A DNA stretch of 64,000 nt from Gossypium raimondii (Eukaryota > Streptophyta > Magnoliopsida > Malvales > Malvaceae): NCBI RefSeq assembly GCF_025698545.1, contig NC_068569.1, forward strand, positions 7,998,001-8,062,000. Direction: 5' to 3'. Of the stretch, positions 1-11,051 are shown one piece after another. Numbering within the stretch: the stretch's first letter is position 1; each line of letters begins with the position of its first letter. A program made the position numbers and the translations under genes. Below the pieces are notes generated by a model. The model was not told the origin of the DNA. It was given only the letters and a program-made list of their open reading frames with translations, and did not search any database.

Positions 1-1
1 T

Positions 2-1495
2 CCAGAGATTGCTTGTGGAGTGTTCGAAGGGTTATTGAAATCCTTAACGCTGCTCCAGGAAAACCCATCTCAAGGGACTGATGTTGAGACTGGTGTTAAG
101 CTTGATGTTCCTTTGAGATGTGCCTGTCCTGGTGGTTTTGCTCGTTTTAATGGAGTGAAATATCTTGTAACATACCCTATCCTGGAAGGAGATGGAATAA
201 CCCCATTAAGCATGAAGTTTAGCATCGCTCCTGAAGATTTATTGGCGGCTAACCATTTGGAACCCAAGTCGACTGTTTATCCCAACACAACTGTTTTAGT
301 TCCTTTGAAATCAGATCCTGTAATAAACCTCAACGTACCAGATTCTCCACCTCCAACTCCAGGTTTTCTTCCCACCATCACAGTTGAAAAAACAAAGAAT
401 ACAAAATTGAGGAAATTGTATATTGCAGGATCAGTTGTTGGGTTTTTCCTGATTGTTGTAGCATTGCTTGCTTGTGGGTTTTATGTGAAGGCCGTAAAGA
501 AATGGAAGGGAGAGAGACTACAGTCTTTTACAGATAGAAACTCTGTACTCTCTTGCTCAACAGCCCGAAGCTCTCCTCGATCCGGACAAACTGGTAGAAG
601 CTCTACAAATTCTTGTTTATCACCTGATCTTCTAGCCGGGATTAAATTTTCTTTGTACAACTATGGCATAGAAGATATAAAAAGAGCTACAAATGACTTC
701 AATGAAGATACCAATAAGATTGGAGAGCAAGTCTACAAGGGATTGATTGACAATGAAAGTGTAATGATCAAGCAGATGAGATTTGAAGACACCCGCCAGG
801 TTATAGATATGCATTCTAAGATAAATCACGTTAATATTGTGAGCCTCCATGGTGTTTGTTATGGTGAAAATGACTTTGCCTGGTCATATCTGATTTTTGA
901 ACTCCCTACCAATGGCTGCTTAAAGAACTGTTTGTCGAATCAGGCTAATCGTCTCAGCTGGCATCGAAGGACTCAAATAGCTTTTGATGTAGCAACCATT
1001 TTGCATTACTTACATTATTGTATTTTCCCTTCGTACGCTCATATGAGTGTAAATAGCAGGAATATTTACGTGACATCGAAATGGAGGGCAAAGCTAGCAA
1101 ATATCGGATCGACTCTTGCTATCAGCGCATCGACAATGAATGACAAGGTTTTTACTGTCAATGGGTTGGTTGCACCACAGAATCCCATGAATGAAGCGGC
1201 ATCAGTGAAAGTGGATGTTTTTGCATTTGGGGTTGTTTTGCTTGAGCTCATCTCAGGGAAAGAGGCCGCTCAAGGAACTTTCCTTAAAGATTCAATTCGA
1301 TTTTTGGGAGGGGGAGCCAATGAAGGAGGTTGTTTTGAGCAATTGAGGAGTTTCATCGATCCATGTCTGAAAAATGAATATCTGATAGCTGAAGCTTTAT
1401 GTTTAGCAATTTTAGCCAAGGCTTGCATAGAGGATGACCCTCTCAGAAGGCCATCCATGGATGATATCCTCAAAGTTCTTGGAAGAATGGTGTAA
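2..1495 (+). CDS. LysM receptor-like pseudokinase (LYK4/LYK5 type), 5' truncated by window edge
   Basis: The frame is open from base 2 to the TAA at 1493-1495, about 497 residues, with no intron; the true start lies outside the window. The fragment holds a Cys-X-Cys motif near 118 and a last LysM-like ectodomain, then a membrane span at about 415-490 (hydrophobic run after KLRKLYIAGS), a Ser-rich juxtamembrane segment and a kinase-like domain from about 650. The VAIK lysine is kept (VMIK, Lys codon 770-772). The HRD motif is HMS (1040-1048), so the catalytic Asp is lost, and DFG is NIG (1100-1108), so the metal-binding Asp is lost. Family knowledge: LYK4 and LYK5 are intronless chitin co-receptors with inactive kinase domains that work with an active partner such as CERK1. 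It sits tail-to-tail with the carbonic anhydrase gene at 2041. The family call is strong; LYK4 versus LYK5 is undecided. Confidence 0.9.
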   Translation, partial: PEIACGVFEGLLKSLTLLQENPSQGTDVETGVKLDVPLRCACPGGFARFNGVKYLVTYPILEGDGITPLSMKFSIAPEDLLAANHLEPKSTVYPNTTVLVPLKSDPVINLNVPDSPPPTPGFLPTITVEKTKNTKLRKLYIAGSVVGFFLIVVALLACGFYVKAVKKWKGERLQSFTDRNSVLSCSTARSSPRSGQTGRSSTNSCLSPDLLAGIKFSLYNYGIEDIKRATNDFNEDTNKIGEQVYKGLIDNESVMIKQMRFEDTRQVIDMHSKINHVNIVSLHGVCYGENDFAWSYLIFELPTNGCLKNCLSNQANRLSWHRRTQIAFDVATILHYLHYCIFPSYAHMSVNSRNIYVTSKWRAKLANIGSTLAISASTMNDKVFTVNGLVAPQNPMNEAASVKVDVFAFGVVLLELISGKEAAQGTFLKDSIRFLGGGANEGGCFEQLRSFIDPCLKNEYLIAEALCLAILAKACIEDDPLRRPSMDDILKVLGRMV

Positions 1496-2040
1496 TAATT
1501 TGTAAGCAAATATGGTAGAAAACATCAGAAATATTATATTTTCTACCAGGAATTTAATTTTGACTAGTCTTCTTGATGGTAGCTTGTATATGGGATAATT
1601 AAAAATTTCCCCCAGAAAGCTTAATTGGCGAATGAATTCCTGAAATGTTGAGCATCTTTCTATTTTAGCTAAGATTCTTTTATTACATTTACATCTAGAA
1701 ATCTTATATATATACATGTATATGTATTCCTAAAATTATTTCAACATTTTGTACTTTTGAACTTGGTTACTGTCCTCAGCAGGAAGCATATATCTTGTAG
1801 ATGTAGAGTCATGGAAGAAGAATTATCGTGAACATACAATTACGGTAAATTATTATTAATGACCTTGCAAGTTACAATAAGAAGAAATACAGAAAACAAT
1901 AAATAAAGAAGAAATAAAAATCTTTTAAAAAAAGAGTTGGGAAACTCAGATTATTTACCCCTAAACATATAATCTGCATAGTTCCTCAAATCCTCAAACC
2001 GTGACATGCACATATGTTTGTTTAATATAAGATTGATCTT

Positions 2041-3722
2041 CTAATTCTCAACCTTATCGTCTGGTCTAAAGAGTTGAATTGATCGCTTATTTATTGATTG
2101 AAGCGGTCTTGCATTACTATCCCACTCCTGCAAAACCAAGATTGAATACATCAGAACCGGCTTCTCCATAAATATTATTGATGCAGATCATATAAATTTG
2201 TTCTGACAATTTATCTGGGAAATTCAAGTAGATTGAATGGAAATAAACTCACATCATGAACAGCCACACGAAGAAATCTCACTTGCTCCCTGGTTACAGT
2301 CCTCACCTGATAACGGATGGTTAATTAATGAGCATTAGCCAAGTTATAACGTATAGCTACACACTTCATATTTAAATTAAGAAAGATCACGTAGAGAGCA
2401 GGTTAATCGAACAAACCTTTCTGACAATGCTCCACACCACGTTTTCAGTACAAGGAGGAATTGTAAGAGAGCCGATGTATCTGTAATATTTTCTACTGCC
2501 AAATTTAATGTGCCTTGGATCGATCACCCCCACCGCTCTCTCTCTGTCTGTGATATCAGTAATGGCTTCTAAATGATCCATCAACTGGTAATCCACAAGT
2601 CCATAAGCAATTAGTCTTACAGTATTAGATTAAATTAGGAAAAAAGAAGTTCAGATATCAAAGCACCCAAACTCCTTTTCGTTTCAACTTACTAGTGACA
2701 GGAAAGAATCTTGTCTTCCAATCTTGTACATGATACCTATTACAGCAACCTTGCCATCTGCACTTTCATGAACCATGTGTAGCTCTAAATCATACCTGAA
2801 AAAATTATAATAGATGCCTATATCATATATTATTAAGACAAAATACAGTTTTCTCATTATGGATATGGGATCGATGCACAACATGCATGATTATGTTCTT
2901 AGCTTAATGTACATCCGCCCCAAAAAAAGCGTAACTTAATCCTCGTCTGTATTATTACCTCCTTCCGTTGATAGTGTGCTCGGAAGGTGAGTGCCAATGG
3001 CACTGGTGCAGTACATACTCTGTACCCTTTATCTCTATAGCTCCTGCTTCATCTTCCCATCTCAACTGCATACACAAATTGGGTTCAGATCATTGGAAAA
3101 CTTTGATAATTTAGTAATATGATCTTTAGCTGTAAATGACAGAGAAAATAGGCAGATTTTGCACCATGAAGCATCAACATCTCACCTAATACAACTTTTT
3201 TCAAATCATACTTAACAATGATTATATATGAAAAGAGAACCATAGCCTTTTAACAACATCTGATTAAACAACGACTATGGGAAGAGAAAGGGGGTAGTTG
3301 AAAATTTTGAGAGTTCAATTTACCATCATATCATGGCCCCTGTTTCGTAAAGTGGCATTGCTGGGCTTGTAGCTTTTCTTAAGCCTCCCTAAATGGGAAA
3401 CAATGTTAACTCTTTCGTTGGACATATCAATGGGAGATTGCATGGTCCCATTGCTACAAGCACCCCATTCTGCATGAATCTCTCCCCATCTTGCTGGCCC
3501 TTTTGTACTATTTGCTCCATAATCAAACTCACTTTCATCCTCTGCAACAACAACAAGAGTTCAAATGAAAACTTAGTCTGGTTCTGATGTAAATGTGGGA
3601 ATCAGAAACGAAACGCCAAAGTTGCCTCACGTACCGACTTCTTGAGATCTTACCGAGAATGGATGCAAGGCAAGAAGAATGAAGAAACTGCAAACAAAGA
3701 ACTGGGTTGGTAGCTTTTCCAT
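2041..3722 (-). CDS. Alpha-type carbonic anhydrase, copy 1 (7 exons, 274 aa)
   Basis: I assembled exons by splice sites and frame: 3635-3722, 3324-3541, 2959-3065, 2693-2795, 2417-2584, 2253-2306 and 2041-2127. They total 825 nt, with all junctions GT-AG and in frame. Residues 1 to about 25 form a secretory signal ([20 protein letters not shown]). The alpha-CA core follows: SPIDMS in exon 2, the zinc ligands in CHWHSPSEH (exon 3) and ELHMVH (exon 4), and SLTIPPCTE plus VVWSIV in exon 5. Alpha-CAs interconvert CO2 and bicarbonate; the signal peptide points to the apoplast or secretory route. It resembles the ACA7/nectarin-3-like subgroup. A TATA box lies about 50 bp upstream. The length is normal for the family and nothing appears broken. 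A near-identical paralogue lies at 16839-18482. Confidence 0.93.
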
Positions 3723-3772
3723 CACCCAAGAGAAATGATTTGTGGTTAAAGAATGAAAGGGGGGAGACTGCT

Positions 3773-3780
3773 TTATATAG
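3773..3780 (-). promoter_or_regulatory. TATA box of carbonic anhydrase copy 1
   Basis: On the minus strand the sequence reads CTATATAAAG, about 50 bp upstream of the ATG at 3722. The same box and its flanks are conserved upstream of copy 2. Confidence 0.7.
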
Positions 3781-3809
3781 GTTGAAGTTAATTCATATCG
3801 TTTGGGGGG

Positions 3810-4620
3810 ATTAATTAAGTGCACTTCTTCTTTTTTAATAACAATTACTACTTTTTAATCGTACTTGTATTACGCATAAAAAAAGTTGGAGCTGCCAATT
3901 CCCAACTCCAATACTTAAATTACACTATAATTAATACGACAGATACTTTTTTTAAAGTATTAACATGTCTTGGATTCCCAATATATATATTACCAAAGTC
4001 TCGATTTTAACATTTACATCTTTGTAATATTTTATAACCAAAGTAATTATCAACTCCCCTCTCTCCGAACATTTAAATTATTTTAGTTTTTGTTTAATTT
4101 TTCGTCTATTTTAATTTTTAAATTTATATTTTTATTAAATCACTTTAAAATAGATGAAAAGTTAACATTTGTTAAGTGATATGACATACACGTGGACTAC
4201 ATATCAAGATTTAATGAATTTTTAAATTATAAAAATTTAAAAAGTTATAAAAAATATTTCTTTAATATTTTAAAATTTTAAGTAAATGTTTATGTATCAT
4301 TCATGTGGCAATCCACATATCTCGCCATGTCAAGAATGTTAAAAAACATTAAATATTTTCATCCATTTTAAGATAATTCGACAACAAATGCAAATTCAAT
4401 AAAAATAAATAAAAGACTAAAAATATTCTATAAAATTGAATGACCAAATAAACTATTAAATACTCATTTATTTAAGTAATAATATAGATTAAAAACATTC
4501 ATCGATGTATAAAAGACAAATTCCGCACATTTATTTTTGAAGTCTAACATGGGTGTTTCTTAAAATGATTATTATTTGGTAAAAACGTTACCTATATTTA
4601 TATATTTATTTTTTATAATT
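3810..4620. other. Diverged flank shared with the duplicate near 18.6-19.4 kb
   Basis: Beyond the promoter the two copies drift apart, but patches still align in the same order. GGAGCTGCCAA occurs near 3890 and near 19148. A segment around 4505 (GATGTATAAAAGAC) matches one around 19360 (GATGTGTAAAAGAC). This suggests the duplicated block once extended at least this far. No gene is seen here. Confidence 0.5.
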
Positions 4621-7600
4621 TTAAATATATCTTCATAAACACACGTCAAGTATGAAATTTTATATTTTCGCTTATAATGTATTTGATAATAATCCTTAAA
4701 TCTTAAATAATTAAAAGATAATAACAAATTTTACCTTCCAATATTTATATATTTTATTTTAATTCTAGAAAATTTAATTTTAACTTTATATATCCTATTA
4801 ATTTAATCACAAATCTAAAAATTAAAATAAACCCCTACCGCATGTTAATATTTTATTGTGGTTAAAATTCTTACAGCATAATTTATGTATTTTTATCGAA
4901 AAGGAAGTTTTAAATATTTTTATTTTTATCAATTTTCTAAATTTTAAAAACTATGACTAATTTGAAAGAATATACAAATATTGGAGAGCCAAATTTATTA
5001 TTATGTCAATAAAAAGACCACATCAGCAATCCATTACTAATTTAGCGGAGGAGTAACCAAAATATCAAAGATCGATAACGTTATATAACCGGTCATGTTT
5101 TATTTATACATTAAGTATTTAACTAACTTGATACCACGAGTCACTTGAGTAATAATAAAATACTCTTATTTTACAAAGTAAATTATATTATTTTGAATAC
5201 TTTCAAAAAAAATATTATTATGAGGGTTTTTACTTTGTGTATCTTTCAAATAGAAAAATAGAAAATACACGCACAAAATAATAAATATACCATCAGAACA
5301 AAGCTTAATTTATTAGTTATATCAATCTTTTAAAATATAATTGTTATATAAATTTGTTTTTCACCCATATTGTGGGTGCCCGCAATCTAGTATTCTATTT
5401 CTTGTTTGGAATAAATTAAAGCTACTATTTAACACTTAGATAATATAGTTCAAGATTTTTTTTTCAATATTATAATGATTAAAAACTAAATATACCATCA
5501 CCATCCAACTTTTTTTTCAATATCCCAACTTTTTATGTAAAAATATCTTCTAAAATATTAAAATATACTTCAAGTTCTTGTACTTTTCATATGTTTAAAA
5601 TTTAATCCTCTTATTTTTATTTTAAAGAATCTAGTCATTTTATTTTTAAATTTAAAAATAAAAATTTAATTGTTAACACCAATAAAATTATTTTGTTTAA
5701 TTTAAATTTATTACATTATAATTTTTTAGAATATAATTAATAGTGTTAATAATTAAATTCAAAATTTAAAATATGAAAGACATATAACCTAAATTCTTAA
5801 ATATAGAAAGGTGTTGTAAAATATTATAAAGCTATAAAGTCAATGTGGGATGGATGGTCTGAAGGAAGCAACGGTGGAAAGAGGCCTTACCATATATAAT
5901 TTATTGTGCAGAATTATTAGAATTAGGAAATAGGGACAATACAAGTATTTTAAGATTTATCCACTGCTGAGGTATCTACAAATACGACAGATGTTTATTT
6001 TAGGCCAAATACATAGGATAGAAATCCATTATTACTATATATCGGTTGAGTTTTAACTTGATTGGTATGAATATTATTGTTAGAAAAACATGTAGTTGAG
6101 TGTGCTACAAATAATTCTAGGTATTGTATTAAAAAATAAGTATAATGAAATTATTTAAAAAATCATTATTAGATGCACCATATCTACATTATAATTTTTG
6201 TTGAGATATCAAATAAACAAATATATTGTTTAATGAAGTCAAACAGGATGAAATTTAAGGATGTCACACCATTGTTTATTTGAGTTTGAAGGAATAGATT
6301 TTTATTTAATGCTCATTTTTTAATTTATACATATTTATTAATTTTAAAATACATATTTACGCGTTTGTTTATTTAAATTAATTTATAAATATTAAATAAA
6401 TATATTTATAAACATATAATTAAATATATTCGTGTCAACCAACAATAAACAAATTGTTTTCCATAGAATAAATAAATAAACTCAAACAAAAAAATCACAT
6501 ACAAACAAAATTTTAGATAAAAAAATAAAACATAAATATTATTAATTATATAATAATCTATCAATAAATAAGTTTTAAACAAGGTTTAAAAACATGTTTT
6601 AAATTAACCTTAAACAAGCTTATCATATCATATATATTATATAAAAGAAGAAACGAAATTAAGCATATATATAAAAACATTGAATCAAGTTTTATTTTTA
6701 TACTTAAAGTGGATGTTGATTTTAAAATTAAGTTTTAAATATTGTTTTTTTCTGTCATCAGTAATAATGATGTTTTATTACATTAATTATAAATTTCAAA
6801 TTATTAAGCATTCTTAATAACTCCTCAATAATTTTTTGTATTTGCATTATACTCTAATTTGATTTGCAATTTACTACTAACACAATTTATAACTAAGTCG
6901 ATTAATTACCATAATAATAGATAGGGAATATATTTATTACTACTTATAGTGTGAACAATTCTTTTCATATTAAACCTTAATTGCTGCTATCTTTGTATTT
7001 GAAAACAGTCAAATATTTTTAAAATAAATTAATGTCATATACAATAATAAATACATTAAAATACATATCTATTACCCTAAAAAATAATTACTTTTAAATG
7101 CAAATGTGAAAAGGTAATACAAAATCCTTAATATCGACTATGAAAATTAAGGTAAAATTTACGGAAATAAAACCACAACAATTAAGAAATAATTTATATC
7201 AAACAAAAATAAGTATTCGATTCACTCCGCTTCCATTTTATGCATGTATAAAGGCTTATAAATAGGATTTGTGTAGAGATGATGAAACGCATAATAAACA
7301 ATTATAATAACCTAATTAAATATTATTGTTCATGATATTGATCCGATTCAAATCTTATTTTACTTTATACCTTTTAACTCTATTTTACCTAATTAATTTT
7401 AATATTATTTATTCTCTAATTTTTTAGATTAAGGTCATGGACGGGGATTTGAATAATGAATTCAATGAGAGAGTGATCGACTAACTACAGGACTAGGTTG
7501 AGATATACGGGACATTATATACAAGCAACTTAAAATTAATGAAAAAAATTGTTAAAAAGCTTGAAATGAACAAGAACATTATGAAAATTTATCAAGAAGA

Positions 7601-8900
7601 TTTCATTGATTCACCCAACTTGTGGATTGAACAATATACTATATTATTTCATATTATTTGTGAAAATATATTATTTTTAAAAATTTAAAATAAATCGAAT
7701 GGATTGTATATTTTTGAGAATTAATACACATGAAATAAGAAACTAGTTCATAAATATAAAGTAATTAAAAATGTCTTATTTATGATTTGATTCATTTCTT
7801 TAGCGGCGAAAAATTGAACATTGTTTCCATTTACGATCCAAATATTGGTTGATTTTTCTACTCGTGCCCATATTAGTGAGTATCTAATTGGAAAAGAAAC
7901 TCCATGTTTATCTGTTTTAGAATTAAACTATTTATTAATTTATTACCTAAAATTCAAACAAAACATAATTTATAAAAACCAATTGAAATTAAAAATAAAA
8001 CAACTTTTACAATTAAATACAAAAAAAAAAGAATTATAAATGTTCAACAAATAAATTTCATAAAAGAATAACGAAAAGACAAATTTCTCTATAATCTTTA
8101 TAATTTTTATTTCATAGTTGAGAATTTATGTTATTTACATAATCGAATATTGCCACTTGTTTTATTTAACTCATCATTTTATTATTAATGGATGGAATGA
8201 TATAACTTAAATATGTTTTGTGTTGTTGTTGGCCATGGGGTTGAAAGTTGTGGCTGCTTGAACCTGAAATTTTGACTCTGCCCAAAAGTATTCACAAACA
8301 ACTTAGTTTGGCTCTTTCCATACTAATATGTTTTAATGATATTGGATAATGTTTATACATAGTGGCAGAGTGAGGAACAATATTTTGGGGTTAAAATTAA
8401 AATTTATATTTTTATGATAGTTAAAATGTAATTTTATCATTTTAATAATTTATATTTTATAATTTTAAAAAGTTAAATTAATTTTTATCATTTTGAAAGA
8501 CAAAAATATAATTATACCATTACTAATTTAAAATTTTATAAATTATAAATAACAAGGGCCCGCCACTGTTTATATGGTGATGTATATGCCTCTATCGATG
8601 ATGTTTTATATACATCATTATGAATACATTTTCTTACTAAATATATTATTAGGCTAATTTATTTTATTCAGGGTTTGGAGTTTACTTCTTATGATAACTC
8701 TTTTCATATTTAAGAAGATACTAAATATGCAATTAAAATAATATACATCAAAATCACGATAACTATTTTTCGCTGTTTAGCATTAAATAACAATTATTCG
8801 CTTCCTTTAATTATCTATAAATTTGTCTAAGTCAATGGAATGGAATGAGATTCTAAATGAAATTTCAATATAACTATATATATAAAATGATCCTACACCC
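4620..8900. other. AT-rich intergenic DNA, no gene recognised
   Basis: Very AT-rich sequence with homopolymer and short AT runs. The only longer open frame (7821-8039) is low complexity, rich in Lys, Leu and Ile, and looks like chance. I recognise no transposon ends, RNA gene or conserved domain. Confidence 0.6.
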
Positions 8901-10411
8901 ATGCTCTTTTATTTTTCATTTTATAAAATAGTTTGATTTTAGTTTTTTATTATATTTAATTTTGAAATTTAATCATTATACTTTAATTCCTACCATAATT
9001 CAGTCCTATAATTTTTATAATATTATTAGTTAGTCTAAACAGTTAATATAGTTAAAATTTCGATTAAAATAATACATGATTATGTATAATTTGAATACTT
9101 TAAGGGTCTTAGGTACAAACACATCTTTTGAGTTTGCCTTGCTTCTTTTCTTCTTTTTTTTTCACATTACAAGACAATGATAATTTTTAATTTTGGCCCC
9201 TATGCTATGCTAAAACTTGGATTAAATCCATATACTTTAAAATTTGACATAATTTAGTCATTCTATTTTTATAATGTCATTAATTAGTCTAAATAGTTAA
9301 TATTATTAACTATTTTAGTTACATTGTCTGTAGTCTTTTTTAAGAACACTATTCTAACAAAAATATTCTATCATGACGAGTTTGCATGTGTGTTTTAAGA
9401 AAAAATTCACATAAGCATTTTCGACATGAATTTTATATTACATCACTATTGAGTGATTTTTTAAATTTTAAAATGTGACACTATTGAATTTAATGAAGAA
9501 CTTTAATGGTAGTAACAATTGAACTTGAATTTTAATTTTGAAAAATAGATGAACTAAATTCTGAAGAACAAAATAAGGAGACTAAATTTAATTTAAATGT
9601 ATGAAGTGTATAAGGACTTAAATCATATTTTAACTCTATAAATTGATACAAACAAATAATCAACCTATTTTAAAATATCACACGAGTGAATTTAATAAGA
9701 GAATTTTAACAATGACAACAATTAAACCTAATTTTAAAACTCAAAACTAGAGAGTCTAAATCTTTAAAGATAAAAGTACGATTAGAATATATTTTAACTT
9801 TTAAATTTTCACTTCATAATTTAATACAAATATATCATACTAATACCTATATATTTTGACCTTCCTTCTGCCGACTCGTGGCTCTCTCACCATACTTCTT
9901 TCTTTTTTTCATTTTAAAAGAATTGATTAAATTTTACATTTGGTCCCTCTAATATCTATATAAAAGGGTGGTCATCTCGCGGCTCTCTTTTTTATTTTAT
10001 AAAAATAATTAATTTTCAGTTTTACTCCCTCTAATATATTTAAAATTTATATTTAATATATACTTTATTTTTTAATAAAATTTAGTCTTTATATTTTTAT
10101 AATATTATTAATTAGCTTAAATAGTTAATATTGTTAATTTTTGGTTAAAACATTATGTGGTTATATATAATTTGAACACCTAAAAATCTTAGAGACTAGC
10201 AAGTGACTTCTTTTTTTTTTTAGATTGTTGCCGGTGCTTACAGTTCTCTTTTTGCAGTTTTAGAAAAATGACTAAATTTCAATTTTGGTCCTTCTATTAT
10301 GCCTAAATTTAAGATTTAACTACTAAACTTTAATTTCTAATTTAATTTGGTCACTGTAGTTCTATAATGTTATTAATTAGTCTGAATGCCCTAAAAGTTT
10401 TAGACACAGGT

Positions 10412-11039
10412 TAGACATGTCCATGGGCCGAGCGGCCCGCCCGAAATATGGGAGGGTTTGGGTAAAAATATAGGCCCGAAATATGGGCTTGGGCGGAAAA
10501 TATTAAATATATATATTTTTATTTTTAAAATATAATAGTTTTTATTTTAAGTTTATTTACTTTCATTTCCTTGACTAGTGTTACAAAATAATAATAATAA
10601 AACATCAAGTTTGTTTTACTAATCAAATGTTAGATTTTGTTACAACAATTAATACAATTAATAATTTGAAAAATTTACTAATCAAATGTTAGATTTTATT
10701 ACAACAATTAATACAATTAATACAATTAATAATTTGATAAATTTACTAATCAAATGTTAGATTTTATTACAACAATTAATACAATTAACAATTAATAATT
10801 TGATAATTTTACTAACAATTAATTTTAATAACAATTAGTTTTAATTTTATTAAAAAATAACTTTAATTTTAATTAAAAACGGGCCGGGCCGGGCTGGGCT
10901 CGGGCCCCATATTTTTTTCTCCGGGCCGGGCCTTGGCAAAATCTCAAGCCCATATTTCGGGCCGGTCCCGGGCCTAGTAAACGGGCTGAAATTTTTTGTG
11001 GGCCTGGCCCGAACACGGCCCGGCCCATGGACAGGTCTA
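10412..11039. mobile_element. Non-autonomous hAT-like DNA transposon (628 bp)
   Basis: The left end reads TAGACATGTCCATGGGCCG and the reverse complement of the right end reads TAGACCTGTCCATGGGCCG, a 19-bp terminal inverted repeat with one mismatch. The 8-bp direct repeat ACACAGGT flanks it at 10404-10411 and 11040-11047. A TAG...CTA terminus plus an exact 8-bp target duplication is the hAT signature. The ends are very rich in GGGCC/GGCCC while the core is AT-rich and carries a tandem repeat. No transposase frame is present, so it needs a helper. Confidence 0.88.
10616..10810. repeat. About 60-68-bp tandem repeat inside the hAT-like element
   Basis: Three units begin TTACTAATCAAATGTTAG near 10616, 10675 and 10743. 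They differ by the number of short ACAATTAAT blocks. A fourth, shorter start follows near 10808. Confidence 0.8.
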
Positions 11040-11051
11040 ACACAGGTACAT

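Noticed and set aside
2387-2596. Stand-alone 69-aa protein beginning [10 protein letters not shown]
   Set aside because: This is exon 5 of the carbonic anhydrase read into both introns; the splice sites at 2584 and 2417 give the correct exon.
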